DNA of 64,000 bases from Xestospongia bergquistia (taxonomy: Eukaryota > Porifera > Demospongiae > Haplosclerida > Petrosiidae). Within the stretch, counting starts at the first letter, position 1. Each line of letters opens with the position of its first letter. Where the stretch lies: contig OZ014411.1 in the NCBI GenBank assembly GCA_963965975.1, positions 15,148,446 through 15,212,445 on the forward strand. The letters are read 5' to 3'. The position numbers were made by a program, and so were the translations under genes. The notes below the pieces were generated by a model. It was not told the origin of the DNA, did not search any database, and was given only the letters and a program-made list of their open reading frames with translations. Shown piece by piece: positions 48,085-62,170 of this stretch.

Positions 48085-51000
48085 TTAGTTTATTGTTATG
48101 TATATAAAATAGGCTATAACAGCAACAAAAATGGCTACCAACAGCACCATAAACCAACTACCATCCTTTCCTAGTGAGTAAAGAAAGAACATATAACTCA
48201 TTTAGACAATGTACTCAAAAAATTAGAAATATTAATTAACTTAATGCCAACAACAGACATAAGTAATAGACTAATTAATTTAAAATAAGGAAAGTTTTAT
48301 ATAAGATATCAAATTTTCTTATTTAACATCATAACTACATAATTATACCTTTCGTCTTAATTGGCTCTTGATAAATTGGAGAAGGAGAGTTAAAAGTAGT
48401 AATCTCTTGACCTATGGAGTGACACAGGGACAATTATTAAATGCAATTTTTAACTTTACCAGGTTGATAAGAATATTGATTTTTGATATCAGGTCTTAAT
48501 AAGTAGTAAAATATCTTCTCAGCTACTGCTTTATTTTCTACAGGTGGGTCCTCGACAACAGTGATGATCTTTCTCCAAGAGATTTCACAAGTTCTCTGAT
48601 TTCTCCAAACCTGAAGAACTTTTGAGAGTTTTACAGTATGGTTATATGCCACATTGTGTTCAAAAGACTTTAGATAATCATCCTTCACAGCAAGTTGTCC
48701 GCCAATAATTTCCCAATCACACCTAATTTCATGAAGTATTGTCATCAGGTGTTCTTTCTTAGGCTCTTTACCTATAATGTGAATATAAGAAAGATGACTT
48801 AATTAACTCAATGACAAAATTGTCTATTAACTTTCACATTTAATAACTCACATAATAATTCATCAGAAATTCCTAATTGATAATATGATGATGGCATATG
48901 AATAGAAGGAGAACTACTAGTGGACATAGACATGCTGGCAGAAGGAAGAGTATTGGAAGGAGTGCTGGCAGAGTGAGCTATATTAACAAAAGGAGCAAAC
49001 ATTTCTATATATTGCTTCTATAATTTTGAAAAGCTTAAGTAATATTTTATATGACATTATATTAAAACATGAATATGTTTTGTCTTTAATGTCACTCACT
49101 TGTTGTTTTTTGCTCTTGTTGCAAATTATAACTAAAAATTACCAAAGTCATCTGTAGACTTTTTCCTCTAAAAGTAAGCCGTAAGTCAGTGAGTTCCTTT
49201 TTATCTTTGAGAGAAACTTTAAAGGTTAAGGATGGTAGAGCAGAGTCTAGTTGACATTGATCAATGGACTCCCTAGAAAGCTTAAACAATACAACATTTA
49301 AAACTTCACAGCATCAACTAGGATTTTACTTGAAATGGAGACAACATAGGCTGAATGTCATAATTCTCACTAGCAATTGTAACCTCAGTAATGTTAGGGT
49401 CGGAAAAAGCAAATGTGTCTATCTTTTTCCAATTTTCAAAACGTTTCTCTGTGTTCACTCTCTAATATAGACAGAGAACATTTATACAGTTGTTATATAG
49501 TGTTGTAGTTTTATATTCATTATAGCTGCATACCTCAATAAAAGGTCCAAGATTTTTAGTAACAACTGCTTGTATTTCCCAACAAAACTTCACCTTCTCT
49601 TTGAAAAAGACTGTCATTGCATAGCTATGAGATGGCTGTCGAGAGAAAGTATTTGTATTTCCATTGACAATACCAAGGACACAAAAATCAGAGATTTCTA
49701 TGACACCAGAATTGTCATAAGGTCTGAACACTTGGTCATATTCAGTTGATAACTGCTCAAACTTGTAAGGTGGTCCTCCTTTAGCTCTGATAAATGCTAG
49801 CTGTTGACTTTCCTCTTGTGACTTGAGCTCAACATTATGTTGGATATGAAGCTTAATAGGTCTGGAGAATTTTCCTGTTGTTTTAATCTTGTAGAAACAG
49901 CTAACGAGCTCAACATCAGGAGGGAGGATGATATCGGACTCTTTTGGTGCAACTATGTTGACTTCAGTTTTGACTTCTTCCCCTTCTTCCACTGATGATG
50001 GTGGAATGACAATCTTGATTCCATATTCTGGTTTCTCAAAAACTTGCTCTTCATTGAGGCATTCAATATTCCATATAGAAACATCTTCCAAAACTAAATA
50101 ATAACAAATCAAACAAGTAGAAGTACTACATAGTTGTTGTCTAATACCTTACCTCGTTTTGGATTGTACTCCTTGAAAACTCTGGAAACTTCATCCTTCC
50201 TTTTGTCACAACATTCATCTAATGGAGTGTTACCCTCATTATTTTTAATAGTCATATCTGCTCCTTGAGATAGCAATGATTGTATAACATTTATATGACC
50301 TTCTTTGGAGGCAATATGCAATGGAGTATTACCATCCTATTTAAAATTAGACTAATCAATAAAATAATTTATGGATTGATTGACCTTGTTACAAATATTA
50401 GGATCTGCATGATAATGTAAGAGTAACTGGACTATCTCAGAGTGACCTTCTCTTGAGCTACAATGCAGAGCTGTCATCTCATTCTAGAGGAATTAATTGT
50501 CATATTAACTAGTTCATCATTAACATCAATGGTATCACTACTTCATGCAAAAAAGTATGGTACAGAACTAATAATATGTGGAAAATATGCAACAATATCT
50601 ATATGCAATATATATTAGCCTTATCACAAATATTAGGATATCCATTATGTTGTAAGAATAACTAGACTATCTCAGTATGACCATTATTTTGAGGTTCTAT
50701 GTAGAGCTACTATCTGATCCTAGAAAATTAGTTGTTATAAGTCACTTGTAGGATTCATGCAAATATGGTAGTATCTTACAAATGGGGTAGGCAAATGGTC
50801 TGGCAATATAGTGAGGATTTGTGCCTAACATAAAAATTATACTAGGAGAAAATAACTTATTTGCAAATACTTTTATCTTCTACCAGTAATCAGTGTAGAA
50901 ACCATTAAGCCAATTATTGTATAGAGTTTGTTACTGTTGGAAGATAAGGTAACCTATCAATGTCAGTCATATCATGTCAATTGAACTAGCTATCTTCTCA

Positions 51001-52912
51001 TTAATTGTTGATTCTACAGTAATCCACTCAATAAGCTATATTAATTTTAAGTACTTAGGCACATATCTTTGTACTGATGCACTAATAGGAACTAAAATTA
51101 TAGTATTAATATGTTCTTTCAGTCAGCCACAATAATCTATTTGTTTTTGCATTTTACCTAAACATGAGGTTGCCTTATGTATTAGAACACTAAAGGCTAT
51201 CTCTCAGCAGTGAGATACCTACTGGTAACAGCTAAGAACTCTCAAGCTGTTTTGATTTACCCATCATACTAAGATGCATTAAAATACAAAAACAAATAAA
51301 GCAGGACTGGCTACCCAGGAGAAAACTCCTATTGATGACAACATTGAAGTACTTCCTCAGCTTTATGAATGCAGTACATATCACTCAATAGGCATACATG
51401 TCACAGCTTCCAAAGAGGGTCAGCCACTACCTGTTTAAATGATACAATTCTTCTAAGTAGTATTTACTGTAACTTTTATCATCTATCCTTTTAATTGACT
51501 CAAGCTTTGAGACATGTTCAGTCATTTGGACTAGACTTTGTTACAATGACATTTCCAAGCTTAAAGTGCAGCATAAAAGCTCTCTGAAGTGTTAAGTCAT
51601 CAAAGTCCTTTAATTGCCAGTATTTAATATTGAAAAGAAATCAGTTCTAAAATTAACCAGCAAGTCTAAATTTACCTTTAAATTTACCACACCTAATTAA
51701 TATATATCACATGGAAGTCAATAGGGAGCATAAGTAAGTAGTCCTTATAATAGCCACTGCACACAACACTTTTATTTTCAGGTAATATTGATAGAAGTTG
51801 ACATTTCACATCAGACTTTCACTCTAAATATTTTGTGGGTACACTTGAATTGACTATTGAAAAAGTTCATGAATGTTGTGATAATATATATCCATCTATC
51901 CATTCATCCATAAATACATGTACATACACAAACACACACACACACACATAATATATTAATGAAAAAAATGATCTCTATCCATCATTTGGAGTACAATAGG
52001 AATAAGTAGGAATATTGGTTAATACACCTGTTGAAAAAAAACTGTAATCATTTCTAAAGTTTTTTAAAAGAATTCTATCCTCATCTCATTCTGGTATACA
52101 TTTGTTTGTGATATTCTTAAGGAAAATAATTCAATTGATATTATGGTAGTATTGCTGGATGGAGTTAAATTTTATCTTTAATTTTATAGACTATGTCATA
52201 AAACATAATTATTATATATTCTAAAACTTACTTTGTTAAGAAGATCTAGATTAGCTCCTCTCTGGGTTAAAATTGAAACTATATCTTTGTGTCCCTTCTC
52301 TGCTGCTATCAAGACTGGAGTAGATCCCACCTAAATATATTATAAAAATTCCATCTATATCCACTAATATATGTATCATAAGATTTGTATATTATCTACA
52401 TTACAAACCTAGACATCGTTATATCTAGTCAAGAAAGTATCAAACTTGCTCAATAGGCATACATGTCACAGCTTCCAAAGAGGAGCAGCCACTACTTGCT
52501 TAAATGCTACAATTCTTTTAAGTATTTTTTACTGTAACTTTTATCATCTGTCCTCTTAATTGACTCAAACTATGAGACATGCTGAATCGCTAGGACTAAA
52601 CCTTGTTACCATGATAGATTTAACATTTCCAAGCTTAAAGTACAGCAAAAAGGCTCTCTAAAGTCCTAAGTCACAAAAGTCCTAAGAATTGTCAATAATT
52701 AATATTGAAAAGGAATTGGTTCTAAAATGAACCAACAAGTCTAACTTTGCTATCCAGGTCATGTCAATAGTAGTGAAAAAAAGAGACTGTAATATTGTCT
52801 ACTTTAAAACTTTTGTTGTTGATGTTGTGTATTACACAAACCACAGTGCTAATACATATCATTATTCAATTATAATCAATGCCTTTCAAATATAGCTTGA
52901 TTGTTTTTACAA

Positions 52913-52951
<39 letters not shown>

Positions 52952-53500
52952 CCACATAGTCCTAATTGACTGCCTAACATATATATATAGTACACATTTA
53001 ATTGAGGGTGAGATACATTTTAATGGTTGCAACATGAAATATCCCAATATAGTAGTAGTACAGTGTCTAAAAGTGAGTATATATGGTAGAGATTCTACTG
53101 TATGGTCACTATGTCATAATAATAAGATGCAAAAAAGCTAATTAGAAAAAAAGTGGTACATCAATAAGAGAGAAAAAAACAGTCAATCATAATTAACTTT
53201 AATAGCTGACAATCTGCCACTATCTGCATAGAAAGAAAAAAAATTATCTCTAGCAAGAAGCTACAATTATACTTCCAGTCACAACCACACCTAATTAATA
53301 TATCACATGGAAGTCAATAGGAAGCATAAGTAAGTAGTCCTTATAACAGCCACTGTACACAAACTTTTTTTTCAGAAAATATTGATAGAAGTTGACATTT
53401 CACATTGGACTTTCACTCTAAATATTTTGTGGGTGCACTTGAATTGACTATTGAAAAAGTTCATGAATGTTGTGATAATATATATCCATCCATCTATCCA

Positions 53501-53536
<36 letters not shown>

Positions 53537-56500
53537 CGAAAAAAGTGATCTCTATCCATCATTTGGAGTACAATAGGAACAACTGGAAATGTTGGTTAAT
53601 AATTATTATGTACATGAACACTTACTTCGTTAACAAGACCTAGATTGGCTTTTTCCTGGGTTAAAATTGAAAATAAGCCTTGGTATCTCTTCTTTGCTGC
53701 TATAACTCGAGTAGCCTCCTAAATATATTATAAAAACACTCTATATATGCACTAATAGAATGTATCATAACATTTGTACAATATCTACTGTAACAATAAT
53801 ATCATCAAGACAAAGAAAATTTAATAATTCTATATAGAGTATAGTCTATAATAGACACACCATATAGAATTGTTGACAATACATTATGAATGTAAATTTG
53901 ACACTTGACACTAGCAAAAGCTATTTATTATTTTGTTGCATAGAGGATAGATCTAGTTTCACTGACAAAGACAATCATCTTTTTTCTCGCATCTTTTTTT
54001 TATCACAAACACTTAAACACCTTTTTCACTGAAAGTATATTCAATGATTACTTTCTTATTTTTAGTTAAATCTTATGCAAAGATGTTGAGCTCTATATTT
54101 TGTTATGCTTTACTTTTTTTACATAAATCTGAAGAGATGTACCTAGTGTTTGGTCTAGTCATATGTTTAGTTAATATATCTTCACAGATGTAGATTATTT
54201 AGAGTAAAACATACTCATTCTCATGATCTGAATTACCTTAGTGATAACATTGATATCAGCTCCATGGTTGACAAGTACTTCAACAATGTCTGTATGTCCT
54301 TCATAACTTGCATAATGAAGTGCTGCCCAGCCTTCCTATTATAGAAACAAATAAACAATCAACTATTAGACTGCTAACACATTACAATAACGCTACAAAC
54401 ATATATAGACCCCAAAAATATCTAAATAGTTAAATCTTTACAATTTATCAAAATATATCAATCTACACTTGTGCACTGTCTACATGTAAGTTATTTGTGA
54501 ATTTATTACAAGTCAATCATTATTTTTTAAGAAGTCTTTTTTAAGGTATTACTATTGATTTAATGAAGATCAAGATGATTTAAGTACATATAGTGCAATA
54601 TAACGGCTTGGAATATGAGAATGAGACACAAAGATATAATCATTACAAAATAGTTAAACAAACACTTCAGCAGCTGATAAGAAATATACCATGTAACTCT
54701 TAATAGCACTTTACTTATCAACTATTGTCATGTAGCTCTGTCAGTATATTCTTCACATCTTTACTATAATAACCAACATTACCTGACTGATTATTATATC
54801 TCACTAGCTATAGCTTATTAATAGTCTACATATTGGAAACAAAGAAGGCCACTTTAATAATGACTTGCTAACAATACCACTAAGCATACCAAGTAGAACT
54901 GACCGATATATTGGTACTGTAATCATAGTGAACATTAAAATGCTCAATTATGTGTAAATTTATAAATCCACAATACCACTTGATAAGCCATTTAGTACAA
55001 CACCATTACAAATTCTTTTCAAAGAAAATATTAAGCTAAGCAAGTATTGTTTTGTATGACCTTGATTGTTATGTTATGTGAGTGCTTAAATTAATTGTTA
55101 ATAAATTGATGACGTTGTGATTTTTATCATTGTTTGGTGTCCAATAGAATAAGTAGGGAAATTGTTTAAAGCAAATTTATCAAATTTACAATTTTTTATA
55201 ATATTATAAAAACATTTTGTATCCCATTCCATTCATGATATTCATCTAATTCGAAGCTTATTACAACAGCATTGTAATTGATGACTATAATTATTGTAAG
55301 AAAATTGATTTGGACATCATCTTCAGATATAGAGGGTTAGTAGTATAAGATACGCAATAAACACTTACTCCGTTAACAATGTCTAGATTAGCGCCTTTCT
55401 TGGTTAACATCAAAACAATATTTTTGTGCCCCATTTTTGATGCTATGATAACTGGTGTAGATCCCTCCTAAAGATATAAAAATCTCATAATTGCTAGCCA
55501 ATAAACTACAAAATAACTTGCACACTATCTACAGTAACATTTTCTATAGTAGTATTTTTTATTACTTATTATGTGAGTACAAAAGAACATTATGAAGTTA
55601 AACAAACCACACTCAACAACTCTTACAATAGTGTCATCAATATAAATAACACTCTTGTGTACATAAATATACACAGTCATTACTTCAGAACAGACACATT
55701 TTTTCACAATTATCAGAGTAACATCTAATGAAAAGTTGACCATTAACAGTAGTCTGATCATAAAAGAATTATTTATTTCTTAGTAGCACACAAGAACTAG
55801 TGTTGCTTTAAAACACTTATTATCTTTCTCATGAAAATAAAGTCAACTAATAGTTCCTTTATCATAATGTTAGAATATACATAAGAAAATACACAACACT
55901 TAAATCATATTACATAAGAAAGGAACACATTCAGATGACAAGTATCACAACAATGAAAATGTGAAGAAACTACAGATTTAAAAACAAGATAATTATTTCA
56001 ATAAACCTTGTTATGCTACATTATATGACACCTACTGGCTGTTATGTTGTAAAAGACACATATGACAGTTATTACATGACCAAAATATGAAAACAAAAAC
56101 AAAAGATTAAAGACAATGATAAAAATGGATTAAATTAAAATTAGAAATTATATTACATTATATTATGCTTACCTGCTATTACATTAAAGACATTGAAAAA
56201 CCATAAATTTGGAAGCAGAAAATAATAGAGTAAAAATGATAACAATGAATTAAATAAATTTAGAAATTATATGTCAATATATAACATTTATCAACTAATA
56301 TAATATTGTAGAGGAAAAATTCAGATCACAAGATTTTACAGCACCATGAATTAGGAAAAAAGTTTTTGGAGTAAACAAAATGAGAACAATACATTAAATA
56401 AAATTAGAAAGTAAATTACATTTTATCATACATTCTACTATGTATTTATGCATTGTATAGAAGATAATTATAAATTAGATTGCATCATGTCATATGAATG

Positions 56501-59500
56501 TCCTGTTATTTAAGTACCCATTCAGATGACATTTTATTACAGTACCAAATGTGTACACAAAAACAATGGAGTGAGAAAAATAATAAAAAATCATTCAAGA
56601 AAATTAGAAATGATATTATATTGTATTACTTATCCACTACTACGTATTATGTATTAAAGGACATTCTGATGACAAATTATGACAGCACCACAGTTGTGGG
56701 AACAAAAACAGTGTAAACAACAACATAAAAAAGTAGAAATTAAACTATATTACACTATTATTTAAGGATAGAAAATATATTATATCACATTTAAATGCTA
56801 TTATGTTTAGAGCACATATATGTGGAAGCAAAATTAAAGAGTAAACAAATGACAGTGATGCATTGAAGAAAATTAGAACTTATGTTACATTATTTCACAC
56901 TTATTTCTATAATAATATAATGGACACATTCATATGACAACTTATTACAGCACCATAAATGTAGAACAAAAAATTAACAGAATACACAAAATGACAACAA
57001 CATGTTGAATAAAAATAGAAATTACACTAAGTTATATCATAATTATCTGCTATTATATTGTAAACGATGCATTAAGATTACTAGTTATTATAGCAATACA
57101 AATGTGGAGACTAAAAAAAGCTAACAAAGCAAAATAATAACATTGGATTGAACAAAATTAGAAATTATATTAGATTTTCTTATGCTATTATATTGAAAAA
57201 GACACATTTGGAGGACAAGTTATCGTACCATAAACAATAATGAAAGCCAAAAAGATTAAAATAGATACAATCACAACAATGCATTGAATAAAATTAAAAT
57301 TATATTACATTATGTTACACTATTATAGTGTAAAAGGACACATTAAGATGACAAGGTATTGTACCATAAACAATAATGAAAGCACAAAGATTAAAATAAG
57401 AATTAGAGTAAAACATGGTCATTCTCATGATCTGAATTACCGTAGTAACAAAATTGATATTAGCTCCATGGTTGACAAATACTTCAACAATATCTATATT
57501 TCCTTGACAACTTGCAAAGTGAAGGGCTGTCCATCCATCCTATTATAGAAAAAACAAATCAATTATTAATTAGACTACTAACATAACAACAAGAGTACAA
57601 ACATACACTGACTGCATAAAAGTATCTTTTGTTATATTCTCCTATTTGTCATCATAATTATATGTCATAGTCATCATCAAGTAAGTCAATTGTACATTTA
57701 TTATTAATAATTTTTTTTTATAAAAAGTCTTTGTACAGGTATTCTCATTAATTTAGTGAAGGTCAAGATGCTTTAAATTAAATATAATGTAATGTAAAGG
57801 ACTTATAGATAAGATACATCCATAAAATTATTAGAATTTAAGTGTAGAATATTAAGCAAACAGTCTAACAAAAGTCATGTTTCATATCATGACCATGACT
57901 GTTATATTGTGTGAGAACTTAAATTAATTATTAATAAATTCATAAAAACATTTTTATTATGCCATCCAATAAGAATAAATAGGAAAATTGATTACAGCAT
58001 ATTTTGTAAAATTTGTAATTTTTGGTAATATTATAAAAATGTTTGTACACTGTTCCAATTCCAGTATTCATTTATTTTCACATAATTAAAAAAATAATTC
58101 AAGCTTTATCACAAGAGTATTACAACAAATGACTATCTTTTAAGGAATGCTGACATCTTCTCTTCAGTTAAAAGGCTTTGTAATACAAGATATGTTATGA
58201 ACACTTACTGCATCGACAAGATCTAGATTAGCTCCATTCTTTGATAAAATTAAAACAGCTTTTTTGCATCCATTCTTTGTTGCTAATATAACTGGTGTAG
58301 ATCCCTCCTAAATATATAATAACAACCTCATAAAAATTATGTTAGGCAATACACTACAACATAACAGTGCATACCATCTCTAGTAACATTAGTTTATATT
58401 TATTACATGTGTATACAAGTAACATTACTTAAATGAATAACATTGCAAAATATCAGTCACATCAACCACTTTTATGTTAAAAAAGCCACAAAGCCACTCT
58501 CAACAACTTTTACAACAGTATCATCAAATATATACAAACAACACTCAAATATATACAAAGTCATTACTTCATAATAGACACGTTTTCCACAATTGTCAGC
58601 ATAACATTATAAATAAAAATTTGACATTTCATTGTAGTCTGTGATCATAAAAAATTACTTGTTTCTTAGTAGTATAGAAGAGCTAGTGTTCCTTACAAAC
58701 TTGTAAGGGACACAATCACATGGCAAATAATAAAAGCACCAAAAATTTGGAAATACATTTCAACAAAAAAGTAATAAAATACTCAATTGACAACACTGTA
58801 TTGCATACAGTTAAAAATTATCCAAAGTTTTTGCTATATATATTTGGTATGCTTTACTCTGTTTACAAAAATTTGAAAACAGTACAAATGTTCAGGTGTA
58901 CTATTGCTTCTTTGTTAATGTAGTGAAATTGTAGTAAATATATGTTGGTCTAGTATTATTATATTTATGCAATATCTAGTTGATATTAATTTGTTTACAC
59001 ATGCAGCTTAAACATACTCATTCTCATGATCTGAATTACCTTGGAAACAACATTCATATCAGCTCCATGGGTGACAAGTACTTCAATGATGTCTATATGT
59101 CCTTGATCACTTGCGTAATGAAGGGCTGTCCAGCCTTTCTATTAAAGAAATGAACAAACAATAATCTTTTAATTAGACCACTAAAACACTACAATAACAT
59201 CCAAACATTATGGAGAGACATTCCTTCTCTAAAGTTAATTAATTACATTCTCTGTCTATTAATTTTTGCTAGTAGGAAAATGTTTGCTATCATGTTCTAC
59301 CAGGATGGTAGCTCCAATGTGAATACGTGATCCAGCTGTTTTCAATACATAAGGTTCTTTGATCTGGCAAACTTGAGTATAGGTTTGTTTGTGAGGATTC
59401 TTTGAGAGTAATATTCTTTCTGATTTTGTTTGGTTGCCACTTCCTTGTCAGGTTGGTGTGAGATACTAATGTCTTAGCTGCATAGGAAGGAATGTACTAT

Positions 59501-62170
59501 AATAGAATTCAGTTAAGGTAAGCAATAACTGAACTTGTCTTATGGTTTTTTAGTGTTCACTCCATATTGTGGTCTACTTGGTATGTTGTCAGTGATGGTA
59601 TCAATGTTGTCTAGTCTGGCTAATAGTTTTCTTATTCTATGTACAAATGTGGCTACAGAATTCATCATCATGAAGGCATCTTTAGAAACTCTTAGGAGCA
59701 GTCTTGTGTCATAAAAGCTATTATAAAAATGCCTGCTTTGTCTGTTAAGACTTGACAGTGTCCCTTACTCAAATCAATCATGGAGAAATGCTTATCTTTA
59801 CTGACTTTATGGAATATATTTTCAAGCAACCATCATGAAGTCTGGATCAAATACAATGATTTCATTTAACTTTAGCCTATTAAAGCTGTCTTTTTTCAAA
59901 TGACCACTATGGTGTATGTCTTTGTTTCTCATGATGTCCTTTATTTTGAATTTGATCTTTCCACTCCATCATTAGATTATTAGTTTCAGTAGAACAAGGT
60001 CCCAAGTTTGGAACTTTCAGACTTCTGTCATTCTGTCACAGTAGTGCTTGTATCTTTTTGAGATTTGTATGGTTCCTCCTGTACAAACTTCATAGTGTCA
60101 TCCAATATTTAAATTTCATTTCAAAAAACATACAGGTAGCTTTTTTGCCGCCTTGGGTTGGTAAACATTTTGTCTGTAGCTCTCTTAGGATGTGTACTGG
60201 ACCTTGAATAATGTGGCTAAACAGAATTGAAAGTGGCAAACATGTGTACTATTGGGGGGTCTCTTATTAACCACAGTAGCAGGTGAGTACAACAGTGTGG
60301 GTTGCACAATCTTTTTGACATATTATTGAGTGTGTCACTGAACTTCTTAACTAAACCATTACACATAGGATGATAATGGATGATTATGAGCTGTTGAAAT
60401 TTTAGGAGCTGAGATATTCTGTCATGCATTTTGAGACAAACTTGGTGCCCATGTCACTTTAGTTTTTTTTGGTAAACCTAATCAACTTATTTGTTAACCA
60501 GTTCATCTGCTACAACTTCTGGGCTGATATTATAAAAGAAATAGCTTCAGGGTATCTTGTAACATAATCTAACGAGGTGAATATGTAATGTGACTATAAG
60601 GATGGTGTATTTGGCCTACGATGTCAACTGCAGCTTTTTTGAAGGATATATGAATTAGTGGTATTTTTTGGAATGGGACTTTGAAACATTTTATTATGTA
60701 TTGTTTTCAGACAAATATCTCAAGTTTACAAATGGTTATTACACTTCTTTTTATTCCCTGCCTCAAGGGAATATTCTGAGGGTCCTGCAGTTGATATTTC
60801 TGACAAACCAGATGACAATTGATGATCGAGTTGTGGACCATTTCTATCATTAGATGACATAATGACATAGGTACTATGACTTTGTGAAGAGATTTGCTGC
60901 TGTCCACTTTTGTATGTACAAATATTCAGTAAAGAATGCCTATTTTTCTTTGAATACACTCTCTACTCTACTTTCGTTTGAAATTGACAGAACAGTTCAT
61001 TATAATTTTGATGTGATTTGTCCTCAGATAGTAACTTTATAAGCACATCCTTTTTCTTTGGACATGTCATCCTGTAGGTCATTGTAGATGGAACACGAGG
61101 TGCCTCATGGTTTAGACCATCACGAGCTCTAATTCCATGGGCATTACCTTTATTGATGTCATAGACAAACACAGAGTTTCGACATCTTCAATAAGATAGG
61201 CTGTGTTGACTTTAATTTTAGACAATGTGATTCTTTGTATGATGTTGTCAGTCAGAAGCACATAAATGAATTTACTGGTATATTTTGTCATTGCTCACAA
61301 AGGCTTTCTTCACTACAATTCCACTGCAACCAGTGTCTCCGAGGGTATCGATACTTACGTCTCCAAGTCTTACTTTCTGTACTTGAATTTTGCTAATGAA
61401 ATGAAGTTGCAGTTGAATACAGGCACTGCTTACCAGTAGTAATTTTTTTCTACATGTTCATTGTCTGTTATACTTGACTCTATCTATTCTTCTGTTGAAA
61501 ATTTGGAAGACTCTATTTGCACAAGGCAACTAGCGCATATCTCAATTTTGTGGCTTTCTTTGAGGTCATTGTTTCCTCCATCAAGTGAGGCACATGTTTC
61601 TTCTACAAAATTTATTTTCAACAAAATGCAATATTGTTATTACAAGAAGGGTGTATACAGAGTTCACAATCAAACACTAAATTAGGATAATAGTATAATT
61701 ATTTACTTTCAAAGAAAAATACAAAGTTAAAGAAGTAAAGCTTCATATTATGACTGACTATTATATTTGTGTTAGCACTTGACTTTATTATTAATAAATT
61801 CATGAATTGTGATTTTTTATAACCTGCTGATATCCAATAAGTAGGAAAATTGATTACTGCACATGTTGTAAATTTATACTTTTTTCTAAAGTTATAAAAA
61901 TGTTTTGGATGCTCTTCTAATTCCATTATCAGTTGTCTTTCACATTTTTGAAAAATTAATTTCAACATTTATTATAGCAGTATTGTAATTAATGACTCTC
62001 TTTTAAGAAAAAAATAATTTTATCTTCAGTTGTATAGACTTTGTCATATAACATATATACATGACACTTACTGCATTAACAATGTCTAAATTAGCCCTTT
62101 TCATAATTAAAATCAAAACAACATCCTTGTATCCCTTCATTGCAGCTAACAAAACCGGTGTAGATCCCAC
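48085..62170 (-). CDS. Ankyrin-ZU5-death domain protein with C-terminal membrane anchor (5' end outside the window)
   Basis: Seventeen exons splice in phase to 851 residues plus stop. Ankyrin exons: 62072-62170, 59040-59138, 58209-58307, 57441-57539, 55369-55467, 54237-54335, 53626-53718, 52232-52330, 50385-50483 and 50153-50336. Then 49534-50093 (ZU5: YGIKIVIPPSSVEEGEEV ... ISDFCVLGIV), 49330-49461 and 49100-49280 (beta-rich, UPA-like by position), 48852-49004 (Ser-rich linker), 48460-48771 (death domain: CDWEIIGGQL ... VLQVWRNQ ... AVAEKIFYYLL), 48349-48411, and 48085-48170 (WFMVLLVAIFVAVIAYFIYI, stop). ANK-ZU5-UPA-death order recalls ankyrins, and ZU5-UPA-death recalls UNC5 and PIDD. The final hydrophobic helix ends 3 residues before the stop, suggesting tail anchoring. 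Introns hold repeats and a decayed retrotransposon. Confidence 0.85.
50616..50723 (-). pseudogene. Decayed ankyrin-repeat exon
   Basis: The minus strand matches the exon 50385-50483 over its whole length (GHTEIV-type core, then HADPNICNK-like end) but has a stop (TCAAAATAA), a frameshift and a donor changed from GGTCAA to GGCTAA. It is an obsolete duplicate left in the intron. Confidence 0.75.
51926..51949. repeat. CA microsatellite
   Basis: A short ACACAC run in an intron of the ankyrin-ZU5-death gene. Confidence 0.85.
52915..52944. repeat. AT microsatellite
   Basis: About 15 AT dinucleotides in an intron. Confidence 0.9.
53504..53535. repeat. AT microsatellite
   Basis: About 15 AT dinucleotides at the end of the duplicated intron segment. 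The equivalent place in the other copy (51905-51950) holds CA repeats instead. Confidence 0.9.
55900..57410. repeat. Degenerate array of a ~145-bp unit in an intron
   Basis: Recurring phrases (GACACATTCAGATGACAAGTT, CACCATAAA, TAAAATTAGAAATTATATTACATT) appear roughly every 140-150 bp with much divergence. The copy at 57330-57390 is close to the fresh units at 62.7-64 kb. Confidence 0.65.
59200..61680 (-). mobile_element. Decayed Ty3/Gypsy-type retrotransposon, apparent order PR-IN-RT
   Basis: Short motifs read on the minus strand, in many broken frames. A protease-like DTGCSGIVVKKA lies near 61310-61350. An integrase zinc-finger and core region lies near 60880-60560 (CQKYQLQ ..., KKAAVDIVG). 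The integrase end HYHPMCNGLVKKF is near 60340-60390, and GPVHILRELQTKCLP near 60140-60200. A linker follows near 60000, then reverse transcriptase motifs: LNEIIVFDPDF near 59850 and IDLSKG near 59780. Standard Ty3/Gypsy elements place RT before IN; a minority, the Gmr1-like group, have IN first. No LTRs were recognised. It sits in an intron of the ankyrin-ZU5-death gene in the same orientation. Coding capacity is lost. Confidence 0.7.

Larger units (their letters stand above)
51378..53718. repeat. Tandem duplication covering an ankyrin exon and its intron
   Basis: Bases about 51378-51480 recur at 52447-52550 (CAATAGGCATACATGTCACA...), and 51688-51905 recur at 53285-53497 (CACATGGAAGTCAATAGG...). 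Each is followed by an ankyrin exon of the same subtype (52232-52330 and 53626-53718). The second exon has lost two codons but stays open. A recent exon duplication is the simplest explanation. Confidence 0.8.
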
